Below, piece after piece: positions 15,529 to 23,288 of a DNA stretch of 47,312 bases (positions within the stretch are counted from its first letter, which is position 1; every line of letters begins with the position of its first letter). Position numbers and translations under genes: made by a program. The DNA comes from Verrucomicrobiota bacterium (lineage in GTDB: Bacteria; Verrucomicrobiota; Verrucomicrobiia; Limisphaerales; UBA9464). Where the stretch lies: positions 1 through 47,312 of the forward strand of contig JAFLEF010000057.1 of assembly GCA_017309115.1 (NCBI GenBank). Reading direction: 5' to 3'. The notes under the pieces are model-generated. The model was given only the letters and a program-made list of their open reading frames with translations, did no database searches and was not told where the DNA came from.

Positions 15529-18009
15529 ATGGCCGGCGTGCTCCCTTCCTCGTCTCGGGTCGTCATTATTGGCGGCGGAATTGTTGGCTCCAGTGTCGCC
15601 TATCACCTGACCCAGCTGGGTTGGAAGGATGTGGTGCTGCTGGAGCAAAAAGCCCTCGCTGGCGGGACCACCTGGCATGCGGCCGGATTGGTGGGACGCC
15701 TCCGCACGTCCACCAGCCTGACAGCTATCAACAAGTACAGCGCTGAACTGTACGCCGGCCTGGAAGCTGAGACCGGCCATTCGGTGGGTTGGAAACAGGT
15801 CGGAAGTCTCATTGCCGCCACCACGCCCGCCCGCCTGACCCAACTGCAGCGAACCTGCGCCATGGCGGAGTACTTTGGCGTGGAATCGCACTTGATCGGG
15901 CCGGAGGAGACGTTGGCGAAGTGGCCGCTCTTGCGGGTCGAGGATGTGCTGGGATCCGCCTGGCTGCCGCACGACGGCAAAGTCATTCCCAAGGAAGTCA
16001 CCTACGCTCTGGCCAAGGGAGCGAAATCCCGCGGCGCCACCGTGGTCGAAGGCGCCCGGGTTCTGGAGATTCTTCATCGGCAGGGTCGGGCCACGGGTGT
16101 TCGAGTGGCGGTTACCGATGCGGCCGGCGGCGTGGAAGAAGTCACGTTGGAAGCCGAATACGTGGTGCTGACCGGTGGCATGTGGGCGCGACAACTCGGC
16201 TTGCAGTGCGGAGTGAGTCTGCCGCTGTACCCGGTGGAGCATCATTATTTGGTCAGCAATCCCATCGCCGGCGCCTTTGACGAATTGCCCGTCGGACGGG
16301 ATCCAGACCGCTGTCTGTACTTCCGCGGGGAAGGCGACCGGGTGGTGCTCGGCGCGTTCCAGGCGGAGTCCAAGGCCTGGATGGTCGACCGCGTTCCGGA
16401 TGACTTTTCCTTCCAATTGCTAGAGGCGGATTGGGCCAAGTTTTCGGTGCCCCTGGCCGACGGGAAGTATCGGATTCCAGCTCTGCAGAAGAGCGGGTTC
16501 GAGAAGTTCGTGAACGGGCCGGAGAGCTTTACTCCCGACAACAACTTCCTGATGGGTGAAACGCCAGAGTTGCGAAATCTGTTCGTCGCCTGCGGCTTCA
16601 ATTCGGTGGGAATCGCCAGCGCGGGTGGCGCTGGAAAGTATCTGGCCGAATGGCTGATCGACGGTCAGCCCTCGCTCGATCTGTGGAGCGTGGATGTTCG
16701 CCGCTTCGGACCCTGGGCCAACAACCGCGCGTATCTGCGGGCGCGGGTGATCGAGGTGCTCGGTCTGCATTATCAGATGGCCTGGCCGAATCGGGAGCCG
16801 GAGACGGCGCGCGAGGTCCGGTTGAGTCCGTTGCACGACATTTTGAAGGCGGCGGGAGCGAGTTTCGGCGTGAAGGCTGGCTGGGAACGGCCCAACTGGT
16901 TCACGCGTTCGGAGGGGGCTCAGACGCCCGGGATGGACTACAGCTTTGGACGCCAGAACTGGTTCCCGAACCACGCTGCCGAACATCGCGCCGCCCGGGA
17001 AGCCGTGGCCCTGTTTGATCAAACCGGCTTCGGCAAGCTGGTGGTGCGCGGACCGGACGCCGCGCGGGTCCTGCAGCGTCTCTGCGCCAACGACGTGGAT
17101 GTGGCGCCGGGCCGGGTGGTGTACACCGCCATGCTCAACGCACGGGGCGGCTTCGAGAGCGATCTGACCGTGGTACGGATTTCGGCTCAGGAGTTCTATC
17201 TGATCACTGGCACGACGCAGCCGCGGCGCGACGTGGATTGGATTCGGCGGAATTTGGAGTCGGCCGAGCGGGTGGAAGTGCTGGATGTCACCGGCGCCTG
17301 GGGGGTGCTGGGCGTCATGGGGCCGCGCTCCCGGGAACTGTTGTCCCGGCTCACCGAGGCGGATCTTTCATCGCACGCCTTTCCCTTTGGCACCGCGCAA
17401 TCCCTCAGCCTGGGCATGGCCACCGTTCGCGCGGTCCGGTTGACCTATGTGGGCGAACTGGGATGGGAATTGCACTTGCCGGTGGAGCAAATGGTGCCGG
17501 CCTACCGGGCGCTGATGTCGGAGGGAGCGGACCTGGGTGTGACCCCGGCGGGACATTACGCGATCAATTCGCTGCGCCTGGAGAAGGGCTATCGGGCCTT
17601 CGGTGCGGAGTTGTCGCCGGACGAAACGCCGCTGGAGGCCGGACTGGGATTTGTGGTGGCGTGGGACAAGGCCGGTGGCTTCCTGGGACGCGAGGCGTTG
17701 CTGCGTCAGCGGACCCAGGGTGTTCGGAAGCGGCTAGCCTTGTTTGCGCTGGAAGATCCGGAGCCGGTGCTCTGGGGCAGCGAGCCGATCCTGCGCAACG
17801 GCGTCACCGTGGGCTACACCACGAGCGGCAGCTACGGGCACACCGTTGGGGCGGCCGTGGCGATGGGTTACGTAAAGTGTGCGGATGGCGCGACGGTCGA
17901 ATTTGTCCAGCAGGGTCGGTACACGATTCGCCTTAATGGACGAGACCTTCCGGCGCGCTGTTCCCTCAAGCCATGGCACGATCCGGAGCGTGCCCGGATT
18001 CTGGTCTGA
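15529..18009 (+). CDS. Dimethylglycine/sarcosine dehydrogenase-like FAD and folate enzyme
   Basis: 826 residues, the length of mitochondrial-type DMGDH/SarDH. Residues 10-40 form the Rossmann FAD site (VVIIGGGIVGSSVAYHL). GGTTWHAAGLVGRLR contains the His that binds FAD covalently in DMGDH. The DAO domain runs to about 390, followed by the FAO_M linker and, from about 470, a GcvT-like tetrahydrofolate domain (LFDQTGFGKLVVRGPDAARVLQRL, LTYVGELGWELHLPVE, LEKGYRAFGAELSPDETPLEAGL). It would demethylate N-methyl glycines to give 5,10-methylene-THF, useful in glycine-betaine breakdown. Exact substrate is not determinable. It follows the LuxR-type gene by 77 bp. Confidence 0.87.
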   Translation: MAGVLPSSSRVVIIGGGIVGSSVAYHLTQLGWKDVVLLEQKALAGGTTWHAAGLVGRLRTSTSLTAINKYSAELYAGLEAETGHSVGWKQVGSLIAATTPARLTQLQRTCAMAEYFGVESHLIGPEETLAKWPLLRVEDVLGSAWLPHDGKVIPKEVTYALAKGAKSRGATVVEGARVLEILHRQGRATGVRVAVTDAAGGVEEVTLEAEYVVLTGGMWARQLGLQCGVSLPLYPVEHHYLVSNPIAGAFDELPVGRDPDRCLYFRGEGDRVVLGAFQAESKAWMVDRVPDDFSFQLLEADWAKFSVPLADGKYRIPALQKSGFEKFVNGPESFTPDNNFLMGETPELRNLFVACGFNSVGIASAGGAGKYLAEWLIDGQPSLDLWSVDVRRFGPWANNRAYLRARVIEVLGLHYQMAWPNREPETAREVRLSPLHDILKAAGASFGVKAGWERPNWFTRSEGAQTPGMDYSFGRQNWFPNHAAEHRAAREAVALFDQTGFGKLVVRGPDAARVLQRLCANDVDVAPGRVVYTAMLNARGGFESDLTVVRISAQEFYLITGTTQPRRDVDWIRRNLESAERVEVLDVTGAWGVLGVMGPRSRELLSRLTEADLSSHAFPFGTAQSLSLGMATVRAVRLTYVGELGWELHLPVEQMVPAYRALMSEGADLGVTPAGHYAINSLRLEKGYRAFGAELSPDETPLEAGLGFVVAWDKAGGFLGREALLRQRTQGVRKRLALFALEDPEPVLWGSEPILRNGVTVGYTTSGSYGHTVGAAVAMGYVKCADGATVEFVQQGRYTIRLNGRDLPARCSLKPWHDPERARILV

Positions 18010-18059
18010 TACCTGGAATCGACTTTCCCCGGCGAAGGCCCCGGGGTTAGGTTGGGCTC

Positions 18060-19202
18060 ATGTCAGCCCCTTGGAATCGATGGTGGAGTGGTGTCGCGGG
18101 ATTGTGGATGGTGTTCGCCGTGCAAGCGGAACCCCTGCGCGTGTTTGTGGGCACCTATACCGGTCCCAAGAGCGAAGGCATCTATGCCTTCCGGTTCGAC
18201 AATGAAACCGGTGAGGTCGAACCACTGGGACTCGCCGCGAAGTCGCCGCAGCCGTCGTACCTCGCCGTTTCGCCCGATCAGCGGTTTCTGTATGCGGTCA
18301 ACGAGGAGAATACCTGGAAGGGTCAGCCCGGCGGATCGGTCACCGCCTTCGCCATTCCCGCCAAAGGCGGAACGCTCAAGGAGCTGAATCAGCAGTTTTC
18401 CGGCGGCGCCGCGCCGTGCCATCTGACGGTTGATCCGTCGGGCCGCTGTGTTCTGGCTGCCAACTACACCGGCGGCAGCGTGGTCACTTTGCCGATCAAC
18501 CCAGACGGTTCGCTCCGACCCCAGTCGGCATTTGTGCAGCACACCGGTTCCAGCGTGAATCCGGCCCGCCAGAAAGAACCCCATGCCCATTCGGTCAACT
18601 TGTCGGCGGACGGTTCGCGCGCCTACGTGGCGGACCTGGGAACCGACCGGATCCAGATTTATCGCTTCGACGCGGGAACCGGTTCGCTGATGGCGAATGA
18701 TCCGGCGTCGGTGGCGCTGCCGCCGGGCAGTGGTCCGCGTCACTTCGCTTTCAGTCCAGATGGGCGTCTGGCGTTTGTGATCAATGAAATGCTGTCGACG
18801 TTGACCAGCTTCACCGTCGATTCGAGCCGGGGCGCGCTTCAAGCCGTCGACACCGTGTCCACGCTGCCGCCGGATTTCAAAGGTCAGAGCAGCACGGCCC
18901 AGGTCTGTGTGCATCCCAACGGCCGCTTCGTGTACGGATCCAATCGGGGTGACGATTCCATTGCGGTGTTCGAAGTGAATTCGGAAGGGAAACTGAAGTG
19001 GGTCGAGCGGGTGAGCACCCAGGGCAAGACCCCTCGCAACTTCAATCTGGATCCCTCAGGTCGCTTCCTCTGGGCGGCGAATCAGGGATCGGATTCCATC
19101 GTGTTGTTTCAAGTGGATGCCAAGACCGGTCGCCTCACGCCGACGGGCAAGACGCTTTCCGTGGGCAGTCCGGTGTGTGTGGTCTTTACGCCGGGGTCCT
19201 GA
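18060..19202 (+). CDS. Secreted lactonase-family seven-bladed beta-propeller (6-phosphogluconolactonase-like)
   Basis: 380 residues. An N-terminal hydrophobic stretch (GVAGLWMVFAVQA) looks like a signal peptide, so unlike cytosolic Pgl it is likely exported. The propeller signature begins LRVFVGTYTGPKSEGIYAFRFD, and blade phrases recur (PSYLAVSPDQRFLYAVNE, PCHLTVDPSGRCVLAANY, PRHFAFSPDGRLAFVINE, VCVHPNGRFVYGSNRGDDSI). The family includes YbhE-type 6-phosphogluconolactonases and muconate-lactonizing relatives. The export signal argues for an extracytoplasmic sugar-lactone role rather than the pentose phosphate pathway. It lies 50 bp after the flavoprotein gene in the same direction. Confidence 0.85.
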   Translation: MSAPWNRWWSGVAGLWMVFAVQAEPLRVFVGTYTGPKSEGIYAFRFDNETGEVEPLGLAAKSPQPSYLAVSPDQRFLYAVNEENTWKGQPGGSVTAFAIPAKGGTLKELNQQFSGGAAPCHLTVDPSGRCVLAANYTGGSVVTLPINPDGSLRPQSAFVQHTGSSVNPARQKEPHAHSVNLSADGSRAYVADLGTDRIQIYRFDAGTGSLMANDPASVALPPGSGPRHFAFSPDGRLAFVINEMLSTLTSFTVDSSRGALQAVDTVSTLPPDFKGQSSTAQVCVHPNGRFVYGSNRGDDSIAVFEVNSEGKLKWVERVSTQGKTPRNFNLDPSGRFLWAANQGSDSIVLFQVDAKTGRLTPTGKTLSVGSPVCVVFTPGS

Positions 19203-19212
19203 CGACAAACCA

Positions 19213-19398
19213 GCTGAGAGCTGAGAGCTGAGAGCTGAGAGAAAGACCAGTTGAGAGTTGAAAGTTGAAAGTTGAGAGACAAAGGCAAAGAGGCTGTCGG
19301 GAGTGACCTCCCGAGACGCTACAGCCGCCTGCCTAGGCGCGCCTTTCCTTCCCGCTTCCCGCTTCCCCGCTTTACCTCTCAGCTCTCAGCTCTCAGCT
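19213..19398. repeat. Compound inverted-repeat element
   Basis: Four AGCTGAG heptads (19213-19242), a diverged AGTTGAGAGTTGAAAG run (to 19278) and an inverted heptad block (19376-19398) bound the element. In the middle is a nested palindrome: GGCTGT (19292-19297) with ACAGCC (19321-19326), and inside it CGGGAG-TGAC-CTCCCG (19298-19313). It sits between the convergent lactonase and patatin genes and may act as a terminator, although no T-run follows the stems. Confidence 0.8.
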
Positions 19399-19424
19399 AG
19401 TTTGCGGGTAGCTGCAGTTCCCGA

Positions 19425-20807
19425 TTACTTTTCCGGCTGGGTTGGCAGCGGTTCGGGCATCGGCGGGACGGGGGCTCCGATGTCCGTGAGGAATTTCCGG
19501 TAGGCGGGATTTTGTCGGAGCAGACGGCGGCCAGCGTCGATCAACTTGTCCACATCGGTGCTCGCGAGGAAAAAGCTGGTGGGGAGGTTCAGATAGAACC
19601 GGCGTTCGTTCAGGTCCTTGAAGTTGGTGAAGTTGATCCGCACGTCGTAGAACTTCAGTTTGTCGTCCTGAGAATACTGACTTTGCCAGCCTTCAAACTG
19701 ATTGCGCATTAGCTCCAGCGTCTCGAAGGAAAAGCGGTCCAGAGTATGACTGGTGGCGGCGACGGCGGTGGCGATGTTGCCCGGAGGGTTGGACTTCTGG
19801 TCCCAGTCGCGTTCCGGAGAGGAATAGGCATTGGCGCTGATCACCACCACGCGCTGGAGTTTTTCCACCCGAAAATTCGCGCGGATCTCCGGCGTTTGCC
19901 GAACGTATTCGACCCCATCCAGGATCGCCCGCAGTCCGAGATTGTCGGACACGCCGCCATCCACGAGGTGCAGGTACGGCCGTTCGACGCTGTTGAGGTA
20001 GGAGCGGAGTTCCCGGGCACGGAGTCGGACTCGCGAGTTGGTTTGCAGTGCGGGATCGGTGACCCAGCGGGGCGGGACGAAGCCACAGGTGCCGCCGTAG
20101 TTGTTGAGCGTCACCGGTGATAGCGCGGCGGGCACGGCCGATGAGGCGGCGCAGGCCCGGGAGACGCGAACGGGTCCGAGATCGGAACAGAGGTAGTCAA
20201 ACTGTTGCTGGGTGAAATCGAAGCGCGCGCCGGTGGTGATGTCGGTGGCGTTGATCACGATGAACGGACCGGGTCGTTGATTGAGGTCGGCGAAGGTTTT
20301 TCCCTGGAAGAGAATCTTGTCGTAGTAGTCCTCGGCGAATTCCGAGCGTCCGAAGTTGGGGGAAAACAGCTTGGGCCAGCGCAGGGGATTGAGGGTCTTG
20401 AGCACCAAAACCCGCTGGACGTCGCGCTTGAGGAAAGACGGTTCGAAGGTCGTGAAAATCTCGTCGCCAAACAGACCGTACGCGGCTGCGGTGAAGCTGC
20501 CGCCGGAGACGCCGCTAATGGCATCGACTTCATCCAGCACCCGCCGCTGCTGCCCTTCCGACTGAAACGAAACGTCCCGCAATTCCTGAAGCACCCCGTA
20601 GGCCATGGCGGCGGCCCGCGTACCGCCACCTGAGAAGGCGAGAATGATCAGCAGTTCGTCCGAATTGTTGGGCCGAGGATGCGTTTGAAAATAGTATCCG
20701 CTCTTCTGGGGGACTTCCGTGACCGGGGGATTGATCGGGCGGTGGGCGCAGCCCACGAGCAGTGCGGCCAGCCAGGGAAGTAACCGCAGGGAGTAGGACC
20801 ATCGCAT
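19425..20807 (-). CDS. Patatin-like phospholipase lipoprotein
   Basis: 460 residues. The signal ends in a lipobox (LAALLVGC, Cys about 20), so it is a lipid-anchored envelope protein. The patatin motifs are intact: oxyanion loop FSGGGTRAAAMAYGVL, nucleophile elbow GVSGGSF (Ser about 100) and the catalytic Asp in LVDGGVSDNLG (D-G-G). These make a Ser-Asp dyad acyl hydrolase, acting on phospholipids in relatives. It is divergent from the SDR gene with 60 bp between them and convergent with the lactonase. Confidence 0.9.
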   Translation of the reverse strand: MRWSYSLRLLPWLAALLVGCAHRPINPPVTEVPQKSGYYFQTHPRPNNSDELLIILAFSGGGTRAAAMAYGVLQELRDVSFQSEGQQRRVLDEVDAISGVSGGSFTAAAYGLFGDEIFTTFEPSFLKRDVQRVLVLKTLNPLRWPKLFSPNFGRSEFAEDYYDKILFQGKTFADLNQRPGPFIVINATDITTGARFDFTQQQFDYLCSDLGPVRVSRACAASSAVPAALSPVTLNNYGGTCGFVPPRWVTDPALQTNSRVRLRARELRSYLNSVERPYLHLVDGGVSDNLGLRAILDGVEYVRQTPEIRANFRVEKLQRVVVISANAYSSPERDWDQKSNPPGNIATAVAATSHTLDRFSFETLELMRNQFEGWQSQYSQDDKLKFYDVRINFTNFKDLNERRFYLNLPTSFFLASTDVDKLIDAGRRLLRQNPAYRKFLTDIGAPVPPMPEPLPTQPEK

Positions 20808-20867
20808 AGTCCCGCGCAGGCTTCGGAAGGAGGCCGGGGGCGGTCAAGCCGGATTGCAGAAATCCCG

Positions 20868-21716
20868 ATGACTCCGTTGAATGACCGCGTGGACGCACAA
20901 CTGCGGGGAAAGACGGTTTTGATCACGGGCGCCTCCGGGGGCATTGGCAGTGTCACGGCTCGACAGTTCGTGGCCGAAGGTGCCCGGGTGGTCCTGCAAT
21001 ACCGGACCGGACGGGATCGGGCGGACGCCTTGGTGAAGGAGTTTGGCCCCGATTCCGCCGTGGCCGTCCGGGCGGATCTGACCCGGGAAGCTGAGGTGAA
21101 GCGGCTCTTCGTTCGGGCGCGTCAGTGCTTCGGTCCGCTGGACACCCTGGTGGCGAATGCGGGTTCCTGGGAGAACCGGGATGTGCCCCTGGCGGAGATG
21201 TCCCTGCGACAATGGCGGGAGACCTTCGATTCGGTGCTGACCTCTGCGTTTCTGTGCGCCCGGGAATTCCTGCGCGGGGTGGCGGAACGCCGACGGGGAA
21301 ACATCGTGTTCGTCTCATCGACGGCCGCGGTGTTTGGTGAGGCGGGCCATGCGGACTACTCCGCGGCGAAAGCGGCGATGGCCTATGGATTGGTCCGGAC
21401 CCTGAAGAACGAAATGGGCCGACTCGCACCGCCCACGGCGGAGTATGGCGGCGGGCGGATCAACTGCGTGTCGCCGGGTTGGACTCGGGTTCCACGCACC
21501 GCGGCCAAGTTGAAGGATGCGGCCACGGTTCGACGGGTGGTTTCAACTCGGGCTTTGCCGCAAGTGGGACGTCCGGAAGACCTGGCGTCAGCCATTGTGT
21601 TCCTGGCGTCGGACGCCCTGGCTCGTCATATCACCGGTCAGAATCTGGTGGTGTCCGGCGGCATGGAGGGTCGGATGCTGTGGCGTCCGGATGAGATCGA
21701 TCCGGCGCTGGTTTAG
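20868..21716 (+). CDS. Short-chain dehydrogenase/reductase (SDR)
   Basis: 282 residues of the classical SDR fold. The cofactor loop is TGASGGIGS (about 21-29), LVANAGSW is the NAG motif, the Ser lies in FVSSTAAVFGEAGH and the Tyr-Lys pair in DYSAAKAAM. The C-terminal phrase VFLASDALARHITGQNLVVSGGM is typical of FabG-like reductases acting on 3-oxoacyl or sugar-alcohol substrates. Substrate not identifiable. Arg in QYRTGRDRAD after the second strand would favour NADPH. Confidence 0.88.
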   Translation: MTPLNDRVDAQLRGKTVLITGASGGIGSVTARQFVAEGARVVLQYRTGRDRADALVKEFGPDSAVAVRADLTREAEVKRLFVRARQCFGPLDTLVANAGSWENRDVPLAEMSLRQWRETFDSVLTSAFLCAREFLRGVAERRRGNIVFVSSTAAVFGEAGHADYSAAKAAMAYGLVRTLKNEMGRLAPPTAEYGGGRINCVSPGWTRVPRTAAKLKDAATVRRVVSTRALPQVGRPEDLASAIVFLASDALARHITGQNLVVSGGMEGRMLWRPDEIDPALV

Positions 21717-21788
21717 TAGAAGTTTCCGCCGTAGCTCAGCGGAGGGGTCTGCCTGGAACGACGATCTGCAGCGCCGGCGCCCTGGTGA

Positions 21789-22364
21789 TTATCTGTAATC
21801 CGCGTGAGGTGACCCATTTCCGATACTTTCCGGAAGATCGCAAACGATGGTTTTCGTGAATCCTAGTGGGTCCGATCGTATCAAATTATAAAGTCGAGGC
21901 TCTTGGATAAACAAACGTATCCGATTTAGCCATAAATATAGCCCTGTGGATTCAATCTGATATTGCACTACCAGTTGCCACCTGGGTTCGTTCGGGCAGT
22001 CGACAAGAATCCAAACATTCTCCTGACCATATACATCCAAAGGGATCGGTGACTCTCCTCCATGTTCACCGCGCAGTTCTGGATTGCTAACTTCGACGAT
22101 TCGATTTGTGCCCTCCGGAATTCGCTGAAGTGTGACTGCGCATACAACTAACCGAGCTCTTCCAACGTTCTTTAATGTAACGATAGCGGGCCTGTTTGTT
22201 AGCGAATGTTCCCGGCCTTCAAATGTCACTGCCAAAACCTGCCTCGTTCCGAATGCAGATTCTCCGCCCCAAAGCAAAAGAACCAATGTTCCAGTCACAG
22301 TAGACAATAGGAACAAGGCCAAGAAAAGGCGCCGTCGCGATCGCAAGATTTCCACAGTGCGCAT
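21789..22364 (-). CDS. Hypothetical membrane-anchored protein
   Basis: About 191 residues starting at the ATG of 22364 (MRTVEILRSRRRLFLALFLL), with one N-terminal membrane segment and a soluble remainder rich in beta strands (VTFEGREHSLTNRPAIVTLKNVGRARLVVCAVTLQRIPEGTNR). The open frame extends to 22433 but that part overlaps the remnant of a PIN-domain gene and is unlikely to be translated. Base composition is visibly more AT-rich than flanking genes, suggesting transfer. No family recognised; the strand pattern resembles small verrucomicrobial hypotheticals with a CARDB-like sandwich, which is a guess. Confidence 0.6.
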   Translation of the reverse strand: MRTVEILRSRRRLFLALFLLSTVTGTLVLLLWGGESAFGTRQVLAVTFEGREHSLTNRPAIVTLKNVGRARLVVCAVTLQRIPEGTNRIVEVSNPELRGEHGGESPIPLDVYGQENVWILVDCPNEPRWQLVVQYQIESTGLYLWLNRIRLFIQEPRLYNLIRSDPLGFTKTIVCDLPESIGNGSPHADYR

Positions 22365-22396
22365 ATTTCGGGCTCTGGATGGATTTGGGCAGGTAA

Positions 22397-22480
22397 GGCC
22401 CATTCCGCGCAGGGCTGGCGATCCGCTAGGCAATCCAGCGCAACATCCGTATCCAGGAAGACTTTACCCTTGGACTCCAT
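22397..22480 (-). pseudogene. Truncated PIN-domain (VapC-like) toxin remnant
   Basis: Only the first 28 or so residues of a PIN toxin survive: KVFLDTDVALDCLADRQP, with the first catalytic Asp. Similarity stops near 22397 and the frame runs into unrelated sequence upstream of the hypothetical gene. The start overlaps the end of the antitoxin gene by 17 bases, as in a genuine operon. The other PIN acidic residues are missing, so no nuclease activity is expected. Confidence 0.7.
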
Positions 22481-22721
22481 GACGCCTTTGCAGTTCCTCC
22501 ATCAGGATGGCCCGCTCATCGAATCCGCGGGGCAGTGTCACCGCTCCGCGGAGGGCATCGGTGACTGGCGTCCGGCCGTTCTGGCTGTCTTGCCAGTTCC
22601 GGGACATCACACGCAGATAATCGGTGATCACTTCGGGCAGGGTGGTGTGGCGCGCCCTCGCTCCCTGCTCCGCCGACCGGAGCAACTCAGGCTCCAGGTG
22701 GATCGTCAGCGTCCCGCTCAT
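22464..22721 (-). CDS. Antitoxin of a decayed PIN toxin-antitoxin pair
   Basis: 85 residues (start ATG at 22721; the frame is open further upstream through a repeat). MSGTLTIHLEPELLRSAEQGARARHTTLPEVITDYL resembles a ribbon-helix-helix DNA-binding antitoxin, with a C-terminal tail for toxin contact (AVTLPRGFDERAILMEELQRRHG). It is intact although the partner toxin is truncated, so it may persist as an orphan or anti-addiction antitoxin. Confidence 0.75.
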   Translation of the reverse strand: MSGTLTIHLEPELLRSAEQGARARHTTLPEVITDYLRVMSRNWQDSQNGRTPVTDALRGAVTLPRGFDERAILMEELQRRHGVQG

Positions 22722-22778
22722 GAAAGAATAGTGCCTGGATTTCCCCCGGGGGACAAGGCCGCCGAACCGGAGCGGGCC

Positions 22779-22824
22779 GTTCGACCCCCATTTTCGAGGT
22801 CGCCAGACGTCGCTGGTCTGCGGA
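22779..22824. repeat. Dispersed repeat shared with 25138-25182
   Basis: TTTTCGAGGTCGCCAGACG followed by TCGCTGGTCTGCGGATG matches 25138-25182 at nearly every base. It is followed at 22823-22852 by a direct repeat of GTGCAGGTAATGG. Both copies border the HipBA and tandem-array island, one on each side and in the same orientation. Confidence 0.75.
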
Positions 22825-22914
22825 TGTGCAGGTAATGGTGTGCAGGTAATGGGTGACCCCATTGCTTCTCCTGGTGATGCCGGGTGCGGACATGGATTTC
22901 GGCAGCTAACGTTT

Positions 22915-22967
22915 AGCGTCTGACAAATCTGGCGTTAATTGACTTTATGTCTGGTTTGGCGGACGCT
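22915..22967. promoter_or_regulatory. Inverted repeat, likely HipB operator
   Basis: AGCGTCTGACAAATCTGG (from 22915) and the reverse complement of 22949-22967 (AGCGTCCGCCAAACCAGAC) agree at about 14 of 18 positions. It lies 25 bp before the hipB ATG and spans a TTGACT at 22939-22944. HipB proteins bind such palindromes to repress their own operon. Confidence 0.6.
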
Positions 22968-22991
22968 AGGGCTGTGTCTAAGACAGCGTCC

Positions 22992-23288
22992 ATGCCGTTG
23001 CCCGCCGCTCATGCGCTCCGCAAGTTGGGCCGCGACCTCGCGCTCGCGCGGCGCAAGCGGGGCATCTCCACGCGCGATATGGCCGAACGTCTGTTCGTCA
23101 GCCGCGACACGCTCTGGCGGCTGGAGCGCGGCGATCCCGCGGTTGCCCTCGGCACCCTGGTGACCGCCGCGTTCGTGCTCCAGTTACACGAACGGTTGGC
23201 GAACCTCGCCGCACCCGGCAGCGATGATCTCGCGCTTGGTCTCGATGAGCGCCGCCTGCCGCAACGCATCCGGCGAGCCCGATCATGA
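22992..23288 (+). CDS. hipB: HipB-type XRE-family antitoxin/repressor
   Basis: 98 residues from the ATG at 22992; an upstream ATG at 22947 falls inside the operator repeat and is less likely. A helix-turn-helix of the Cro/C1 type is clear (LGRDLALARRKRGISTRDMAERLFVSRDTLWRLERGDPAVALGTL). The stop overlaps the hipA start by four bases. It is expected to neutralise HipA and to repress the operon through the palindrome upstream. Confidence 0.87.
   Translation: MPLPAAHALRKLGRDLALARRKRGISTRDMAERLFVSRDTLWRLERGDPAVALGTLVTAAFVLQLHERLANLAAPGSDDLALGLDERRLPQRIRRARS

Noticed and set aside
21731-21760. tRNA-like 5' stretch GCCGTAGCTCAGCGGAGGGG
   Set aside because: It resembles a D-arm start, but no anticodon stem, T-arm or matching acceptor follows.
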